From Durusdinium trenchii (taxonomy: Eukaryota; Sar; Dinophyceae; Suessiales; Symbiodiniaceae): a stretch of 64,000 nucleotides of DNA. Shown one piece after another: positions 57,401 to 64,000 of the stretch. Both the position numbers and the translations under genes were made by a program. The stretch spans positions 2,880,594-2,944,593 of the forward strand of contig CAXAMN010000002.1 in assembly GCA_963970005.1 (NCBI GenBank), given 5' to 3'. The notes beneath the pieces were generated by a model. That model was not told the DNA's origin, did no database searches, and saw nothing but the letters and a program-made list of their open reading frames with translations. The stretch's first letter is position 1; each line of letters opens with the position of its first letter.

Positions 57401-59444
57401 TGGGAAAATGCACTGATGCATATCAACAGCATGGTGCTACATACCTAAAAGTTGCAACAACACTAAGAAGCTTGTGCTTAACACCAATGTTTCCACAGTT
57501 TACCCACCAGCAATCAGACTCTTCTTAGGTAAGAGGCTGTTCAGATGATCAGGACAAACATGGTGTACAGCCAAGTCGCAAAATGAATTGATGTCACTGG
57601 CTCAACCGCAGGATAATGTAGAGCATGTGCAAATTCCCCAGGAACATAGTCCTTGACTTGACGTTGAAAATCTCGCTTCGTGCGTGGTACTCAAGGTGAA
57701 AGTCTAGTAACTGAGCCACATCGAAGTTTGGCCGATCGGGTGTCCCTTTTCACTTGGTGTCCCATTCATCTACCCCCTTCATCTCCCCTCAACACATCTT
57801 TTGTCTAGTGTCAGGTCTTGGCTTTCAGGTCCTTTCATCCGTCTTACTGTGCGTTTACATGCGCTGCACCCCTGCAAAAGCCGTCAAGACTTCCGCAGGA
57901 AGGAAAGTTGAGTTAACAGAATGTCCACTTTGGCTTGACGGGCAGGTACTTGGAGAGCAGGCAATCCGACAGGGAGTGGGACAACCTTGCCAGGTCTACA
58001 ACGATGTTAGGACATCCCGATGGAAGGGTCATGCGCTTTCGGAAGCCTGTCGGGAAGCAGGAAACCCGTGCAAAGTTTACAACGGCTCCTGATTGCAGAG
58101 TTTCCACATCGGAAATCCCTGCCCCTGCAAAGGTGCTGTGTGTTCCGGTGGCACACAACAAGTTCCTCGTATGCTCCTAGGACATCACTAAGGACGCTTG
58201 GTGACGTACCTGCATTTTCCAAACCCGTTCACGTACATGGCGAGCGGTAACCGCACTATGGCTAACTGCAGCGCACGCTTCAGATCTTTCAGAGCCTCTC
58301 TCTTTCCTTGGTTGGACCTCCAGGATACTCAGGCCCTCTTACATGTCTTTCTCAGGACTATGGTTACCTAGATTGGCGTGTGGTAAACTGCAATCGAGTC
58401 AGCACGCATTTCCTAAGTGTGTCTCTCCTCAGTGAGAGCCCAGGGTGTACCCGAGGAGTGTCCCCTGTGGCCCCGTCGAACGGTGGTTTGTCCATGTTCC
58501 CCCTGATCGGGAACGCACGTGCCCACAGCGGGCGAAGTAGGCTTAGGCCAAAGATATTTGCCAAGACTTGATGAATTATTGCATTTGAGTAGGCAGCTTT
58601 CGAGCACGCCATTAGGTGACCATAGCGGTCCAAGCAGCCCGCCAGTTTGGCATGGCACAAGGTGACCAAAGCGGTCAAAGCTTCTTTATATAAGGTCCAC
58701 TGCGACCTGCTGGTGCCTTAGGTGCACACACAGCACGCACAGCTTTAACGATTTCCGGCCCTTTACTATTACTATACACACTTTCTTTTCCTCTTTCGTT
58801 TCATGTCTTTCTGTCTTCATGTCTTGGCACCTCATCCTTCTCCCTTCGCGCACACATTGGTCCGGCCCTTAGCGTAAACGCGCACCCGTACACTAAACCC
58901 AGGTTTGAGGTCGCCATGGTTGTTCCTGGTCACTTGGTTCCGTTTCATCGCAACCACATACACCTGGTCTGTCTTGTCCTCCTTTCACGTCGTCATTCGT
59001 TTGTCTTTTTTGCGCGCACACATGCACATTAGTCGTAGCCTTAGTTCTTTTCGCCTCTCTAATCAGGAGGCGTGTATGTGACACCCTTGGAGTCACAGGG
59101 ATTCTTTTGAGTTGGTTCTACTGCTGACGAAGCTGCTCATGAGTTGGGAGGATATCGGAGCTGATCACTCCGACGTACCTGCGATCTTTGTGGTGCCCTC
59201 AAGCTGTCACTCCAATTTTCCGGTAAAGTGCTAGAAAGTTCTGCAGATGCGCACGTTCGTCGTCAACCTGTCGTTTCGCCTTCGTCGATAATGACCTTTG
59301 AGATTTGGGCCTCTCTCTTTCCTTGGTTGGACCTCCGGGATACTCAGACCCCCTTACATGACTTTCTCAGGATTATGGTTACCTAGGTTGGCGTGTGGCA
59401 AACTGCCATCGAGTCAGTACGCATTTACTAAGTGTGTGTGTGTG

Positions 59445-59683
59445 CCCCTTCTAGTCACTGGGATTCTTTTGAATTGTTTTCTTTTATAATGAGCAGGGGG
59501 ACTGGAGCCGATTTGCCTATCCAGTCCAACGAAGCTATGGCATTTCGGTGGATGAGTGGTCTGATCAACCACTTGTACCTGCGCAATTTTTAACCTTTGG
59601 TAAAGGGCTAATGCAGCTGCAGTCACGCACGGAACGCCGTCACTCTGTCGGGTCGCTTTCGCCTTGCGCTTTGGGCCACATTT
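59445..59683. repeat. Direct repeat X, copy 1
   Basis: It begins CCCCTTCTAGTCACTGGGAT and ends at CGCTTTGGGCCACAT. It matches 61884-62120 with only a few differences by eye. Confidence 0.9.
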
Positions 59684-60447
59684 CCCGAACCCCAGGATCT
59701 TTAGGACCTTCCTGGACTTTTCAATTTAGGTTTCTTAGGGACCCGTCGAACGGGGGTTTGTCCATGTTCCCCGGCTTTGGGAACGTAGGTGTCCGAAGCG
59801 GACAGCAGGTGGGTTAGGCCGAAAGAACTCTGAATTTGTCTCATCTTTGGAATTCCAAGCTGGCTTATGCCTTTACGTGACCACAGCGGTCAGAGCAGCC
59901 AGCCATTTTGGCACGGCGTACGTGGCTGTAGCGGCCAAAGCTTGTTCAAGGTTCATTGGAACCTGTCCCATTCTTAGGTGCACACACAGCGTATACATGC
60001 AAACGAGGCGAGGTCTTTCTAGGTGTTTCTAATGAGGTTCGGCTTCATCGGTTCTCGTCCCCTCCATTTGGTTCCCCTTTTCATCCTTTCCCCTCTTACA
60101 CACCTTTTTGTTTCCTCTTTTCTTTCATGTCCTCCTGTCTTCATGTCTGGTCATCTCATCCTTTTCTTCGTTTGCGCGCACATTGGTCCCGGCCTTAGTG
60201 TGCACGTGCACTTCTACCTACAGTTTTAACACAGGTTTCAGGTCGCCCAGGTCTTTACAATGAGGTGGGCTTCATCGGGTGTCCCTGTGCACTTGGTTCC
60301 CCTTTCATCACAACCACACGCACCTTTGTCCCGTCTCGTCCTCCTGTCATGTCTTCTTTCTTTTGTCTCTTGCGTGCGCACACGTGCACATTTGCCTTCA
60401 CCTTAGATTTTGGCCTCCCCTCGGGGAGGCGTGTGTGTGTCTGTGTC

Positions 60448-60853
60448 CACCCCTGGACAAAGGGTTTTCCACCGCCACTCTTTTCACCGTTTTTCCACCA
60501 CTTTCAACGTGCAGGGGGCCAGCGCGTGACATCACAACGCTGGCCAACGAAGCTAGTGATGTCATGGGATGCGGTCAGAGACGTCTGACCGTGTACCTGC
60601 TAAGAAACTGTTGCTCACGCTGTCCAATCCGCACGGTTTGATTCCATGGTCTTTCATGTTTCCCTCCCCCAAACTTCGCCGAGCTTCTTGCAGCTTAGCT
60701 TTGCAGCCGACTCGCAGCGCGCCGCTCGTTTCTGCAGACGTGAACAACAATTTTTTTGAAACACCTACAAGTTTGCGGACCTTTCACCCTGCGGTTCTTC
60801 ACCATCCTTCCCATCGTGGAAATTGAGTCACTGAATACAAGTGTCAGAGTGTG
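60448..60853. repeat. Direct repeat Y, copy 1 (406 bp)
   Basis: It starts CACCCCTGGACAAAGGG and ends GTGTCAGAGTGTG. It matches 61486-61881 almost perfectly apart from a 10-base TGATGTCATG segment that is absent from the second copy. Confidence 0.95.
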
Positions 60854-61485
60854 TTTCGCTCAGCCGTCCCACTCGGGTGCTGAGTGTGATCCCCGTCACA
60901 GGGGCGCCGTTTTCTGCGTCGGAATTCAACCACCCCAAAGTACCACTTCCACTGGACCTTCACCGGAAGTCTTGGCCACCCCCATAGAATCAACTGATGC
61001 ATTGGCCGCCGGGCCTTAACACGCACGGCAGCTTTCTCTTCCGCCAGCTTTCTGATCAGTCATGCATGTTGTTTTTCCACATGTTGCATTTTTGGATCGA
61101 TGCCGTGACCTTTTCATCAGCAGAACTCAAGCTTGTTCCCTGGAGTTCTCCACTCTAATTCGAGATGCATGACCACACTTGACAACAAGCTTACACTCAG
61201 CTCAGCCTCACAACACCCTCTCCGTCAACACGAGCGATCAGATTTTCATACATGCAACCTTCCCAATCTGGAAAATCAGGGATTCCACAACCGCCGGGAG
61301 CCAGCGCTTGGCTCTATCAGGCCTCCAATCAAGACTCCACACCATTCGAAAATACACATTTCCACCCTCCAGCGCTGAAGCTGCTGCTGCAGAGTTAGTG
61401 AGGCTTTATGTCCAAAAAGGACACAACCACCACGCCTGCCACCGTTTTTTGAAAAAAGCGCCGAAGACTGCGATCTGTGTGTGTG

Positions 61486-61881
61486 CACCCCTGGACAAAG
61501 GGTTTTCCACCGCCACTCTTTTCACCGTTTTTCCACCACTTTCAACGTGCAGGGGGCCAGCGCATGACATCACAACGCTGGCCAACGAAGCTAGGGATGC
61601 GGTCAGAGACGTCTGACCGTGTACCTGCTAAGAAACTGTTGCTCACGCTGTCCAATCCGCACGGTTTGATTCCATGGTCTTTCATGTTTCCCTCCCCCAA
61701 ACTTCGCCGAGCTTCTTGCAGCTTAGCTTTGCAGCCGACTCGCAGCGCGCCGCTCGTTTCTGCAGACGTGATCAACAATTTTTTTGAAACACCTACAAGT
61801 TTGCGGACCTTTCACCCTGCGGTTCTTCACCATCCTTCCCATCGTGGAAATTGAGTCACTGAATACAAGTGTCAGAGTGTG
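61486..61881. repeat. Direct repeat Y, copy 2 (396 bp)
   Basis: Near-identical to 60448-60853 with a 10-base deletion. It is joined directly to the second copy of repeat X at a GTGTG shared by both. Confidence 0.95.
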
Positions 61882-61883
61882 CG

Positions 61884-62120
61884 CCCCTTGTAGTCACTCG
61901 GATTCTATTGAACTGTTTCTTTTATAATGAGCAGGGGGACTGGAGCCGACTTGCCTATCCAGCCCAACGAAGCTATGGCATTTCGGTGGATGAGTGGTCT
62001 GATCAACCACTTGTACCTGCACAATCTTTAACCTTTGGTAAAGGGCTAATGCAGCTGCAGTCACGCACGGAACGCCGTCACTCTGTCGGATCGCTTTCGC
62101 CTTGCGCTTTGGGCCACATG
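61884..62120. repeat. Direct repeat X, copy 2
   Basis: Near-identical to 59445-59683; immediately follows repeat Y copy 2. Confidence 0.9.
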
Positions 62121-62300
62121 TCCTTTTGAAGAACCCCAGGCTCTCTAGGACCTTCCTGGACTTTTCAGGATTTGGGTTTCTTAGGCTGGCGTGTGGCACC
62201 GCTGTCAAGTCAGTACGCATATCCATAAGTGTGTGAGTGTGTGGCCATCCTGGACTCACATGTTTGCAGTTGCAGTCTTTTATGAAGAATCTCACGATGC

Positions 62301-63007
62301 TTGTCAGCAGAGGTACACGGCATTCACAACCTAGCGGCTAGCGTGCACCATGCTACAGTACGGTTTTTAACGGGATCTCAGGCCAGATCCTCCAGGCATA
62401 CCGGCACACGTGCCTGGATTGTTGAATTGTTTTCCAACCAGATCCGACTCATAGTTCGGGTTGTTATAGGTCGAGGTCGGTCGGCAAATGTGCAACTTCG
62501 ATTGAATTTGAACTGGGGAGACCTCGTAACCTTGAGTATCTGGATGTTTGAGCCGTTGGTTTTTCTCTGCACTGCGGCTTACTCCAGGTCCGACTACTCA
62601 AGCAGCATTGCTGGGATCACTCGCGCCGTTTTCTGAACACTCTCCAAGCTGAAAGTGTGTGCGTGTATGACATGTTCTGGCATCAAAGCAGATTTTGTTT
62701 GGCTTACATATTTCTACAACGCTAGCGGTGGTCAGGTTCTGGTTCCTGAGCCAACGAAGACAGCCAAAGGTCACAGTAATATTATCAAAAGGAAGCCCCT
62801 TCAACATACCTGCATTGTGCAGTTTGTATCAAACTGAACATGGCAAGCCAAGAACCCAAACACGTGTGGGATCTGTATCTGTGCCGGACTCTTTGCTGTT
62901 GGACAGCAGAAAAGTTCATGCAAAAATTAAGAATTCAACAGGAAAGACTCGACAAAAGGTGAAAATGTATATGGACGCTCAAAGCTCGGCCGCTCGCGCT
63001 TATTTCC
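62301..63007 (-). other. Probable remainder of the copia 3' LTR; left end not found
   Basis: The LTR starting at 63062 on the minus strand must end somewhere in this stretch, but its 5' LTR is outside the window, so neither the terminal CA nor a target-site duplication can be identified. No other gene recognised. Confidence 0.3.
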
Positions 63008-63019
63008 CTTGAGCCAAAA
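63008..63019 (-). other. 12-base spliced-leader 3' end match inside the copia LTR
   Basis: The minus strand reads GACTTTTGGCTCAAGGG; TTTTGGCTCAAG equals the last 12 bases of the dinoflagellate spliced leader. It lies 43 bases inside the LTR start. Confidence 0.5.
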
Positions 63020-63060
63020 GTCGGGGTACGTGTATAGTATGTACATACCCTACATCCAAA

Positions 63061-63070
63061 CACCCCTCCT
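63061..63070 (-). other. Polypurine tract and start of the copia 3' LTR
   Basis: About 30 bases after the pol stop codon, the minus strand shows AGGAGGGG (63070-63063) followed by TGTTTGGATG, the usual order of polypurine tract and TG-initiated LTR in Ty1/copia elements. Confidence 0.75.
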
Positions 63071-63098
63071 AAGATTCTTCTGCTTTGCAGATGAATCT

Positions 63099-64000
63099 TC
63101 ACTCCACGGCTTTTGCAGCCGAGCTCTTGCCGGTCTTTGCGTGCTGGCCTAAAGCATGCATGTGCTTCCAACAGGTTTCCGCGCTCAAAGGCTTGGTGCA
63201 CAAGTCGGCAACGTTCTTGTCGGTGCCTACTGCGACCAACTCGAACTCTTTCTCTTTGAGCTTCTGCTGAACCCACAAGTAGCGGGTCTGTACATGCCTT
63301 GTTTTGCCTAGCCCGCGTCGACTGCACATTCCTCTGGCTGCACTGGAGTCTGAAAGAACCATGCAGTCCAACTCAACTCCCCATTCTCGGAACAATTCTC
63401 GTATCCCGGGCACTGACGCCGTTGCTTTAACGATGGCGTAATACTCCGATTCGCCCGAAGACAACGATATCGTCGTTTGCAGGGTTGATGATGACTTCAG
63501 GGTATGCTGTCCACACATCAAGACCAGTCCGGTGGTGGACTTTCTCGCGCGAACGCATCCAGCATGGTCACTGTCTGTGAAAGCTCGGATCTTGGTGTAC
63601 ATCCGTTGTGGTTTGAACTCTTGAACGACTCTGGGTTTGCCTAGCAGGTATCTGCCCAAGCGTTTCAGTCTTGCCCAAGAATCCTCATCGGGAACGGACA
63701 TAGACCTTGCCAATGTTTTCACAGCTTCACATAGATCTCCTCTGTCTAAGCTCAAATAGGCTGCTCTCATCACCAATGATCTGTAAGTCTTTGCTTGTTC
63801 ATGATTCAAGGGCGGCGTTTCGACAAACGCCTCTTCCCCCGTCTGCTTCACTGAGGGAGTGCTCACTTCTCGAGCGCCTTCTAGTTGCAATTGTTTCACA
63901 ATGATCTCTGCGTGTCTAGGATCAGCTTCGTATGTCAACGTCCCTGTGGACTTGTTGTACTCCAAAATCCTATTGAGCACGCTCATCACCGTGCCATCTG
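63099..64000 (-). CDS. Ty1/copia retrotransposon pol, C-terminal part (RT connection and RNase H), truncated by the window edge
   Basis: The minus frame is open from the window edge to a TGA at 63101-63099. Hallmarks of copia RNase H, in order: YRSLVMRAAYLSLDRGDLCE (the YRSLVG/RPD-like segment after RT), AFTDSDHAGC (first catalytic Asp with the DSD-A-C motif), STTGLVLMCGQHTLKSSS and ISLSSGESEYYAIVKA (K/R-Q..S.SS.E.EY, catalytic Glu), VLSDSSAARGM (catalytic Asp) and KTRHVQTRYLWVQQ with NVADLCTKPL (histidine and terminal motif). The key residues are present and no stop occurs in 300 codons, so this element may be recent. RT, integrase and gag would lie to the right, beyond the window. Confidence 0.96.
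   Translation of the reverse strand, partial: DGTVMSVLNRILEYNKSTGTLTYEADPRHAEIIVKQLQLEGAREVSTPSVKQTGEEAFVETPPLNHEQAKTYRSLVMRAAYLSLDRGDLCEAVKTLARSMSVPDEDSWARLKRLGRYLLGKPRVVQEFKPQRMYTKIRAFTDSDHAGCVRARKSTTGLVLMCGQHTLKSSSTLQTTISLSSGESEYYAIVKATASVPGIRELFREWGVELDCMVLSDSSAARGMCSRRGLGKTRHVQTRYLWVQQKLKEKEFELVAVGTDKNVADLCTKPLSAETCWKHMHALGQHAKTGKSSAAKAVE

Larger units (their letters stand above)
57700..62300. repeat. Mosaic of direct duplications
   Basis: Diverged copies: 58294-58427 and 59309-59440; GTCGAACGG.GGTTTGTCC at about 58474 and 59744; CATTGGTCC-flanked blocks at about 58750-59100 and 60050-60440. Near-identical copies are listed separately. No retained reading frame is shared between the copies, so this is probably a repeat family rather than a gene array. 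Frames such as 57754-58092 (+) have no support. Confidence 0.8.

Noticed and set aside
57754-58092. 112-codon plus-strand open frame
   Set aside because: It lies at the edge of the duplicated block and shows no domain; paralogous copies do not keep a frame.
59896-59912. AGCCATTTTGGC, a 12-base match to the middle of the spliced leader
   Set aside because: The paralogous copy at about 58635 has a different sequence there (GCCAGTTTGGCATGG), there is no CTCAAG following, and it lies inside a duplicated repeat block, so it is probably chance.

Overview
The window looks like nuclear DNA of a dinoflagellate, probably of the Symbiodiniaceae/Suessiales type (inference). It has no operons. Its genes are short exons joined by introns with GT, GC and apparently GA donors and AG(G) acceptors. 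Some sequences resemble the dinoflagellate spliced leader (SL). It carries a non-LTR and a Ty1/copia retrotransposon, and it holds dinoflagellate-style LRR, CCCH zinc-finger and Cys-repeat proteins. Almost everything recognisable reads on the minus strand, as expected of a unidirectional dinoflagellate gene block. Gene models were built by eye from reading frame, motif and splice-phase agreement, so their outer limits are approximate.

Layout, left to right. About 1.3-7.4 kb (minus): exons of a leucine-rich-repeat protein with a CWICENW motif, and possibly its downstream exons at 1.3-1.6 kb. 7.4-19.4 kb: mostly non-coding, with dispersed repeats, perfect or near-perfect palindromes and several good but unidentified exons (11.1-14.1 kb minus; 10.1-10.4 kb plus). 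19.4-26.3 kb (minus): a nearly complete non-LTR retrotransposon between two (TA)n tracts. It encodes a zinc-binding/coiled-coil ORF1, a C19-type ubiquitin-specific-protease-like domain, an APE endonuclease, reverse transcriptase, a degenerate RNase H-like segment and a zinc-knuckle tail, broken by several frameshifts. Its 5' end carries a tandem SL-like relic. 27.8-29.8 kb (minus): a CCCH-type zinc-finger gene with a 59-bp minisatellite inside one intron; a likely upstream exon lies at 31.9 kb. 36.3-37.0 kb (minus): unidentified exons. 38.2-45.7 kb (minus): a Ser/Thr protein kinase gene of about ten exons covering subdomains I to XI. 42.7-43.8 kb: a 67-bp minisatellite within the kinase gene. 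51.6-56.8 kb (minus): a gene for tandem Cys-rich repeats. 57.2-62.3 kb: repeats and a mosaic of direct duplications. 63.1-64.0 kb (minus): the 3' end of a copia pol gene, its polypurine tract and the start of its 3' LTR.

The most unusual item is the retrotransposon with a deubiquitinase-like domain between ORF1 and the endonuclease. The two SL-like sequences, at the LINE 5' end and inside the copia LTR, suggest that trans-spliced retroelement RNAs have been copied back into the genome. I recognised no tRNA, rRNA, snRNA or CRISPR array.
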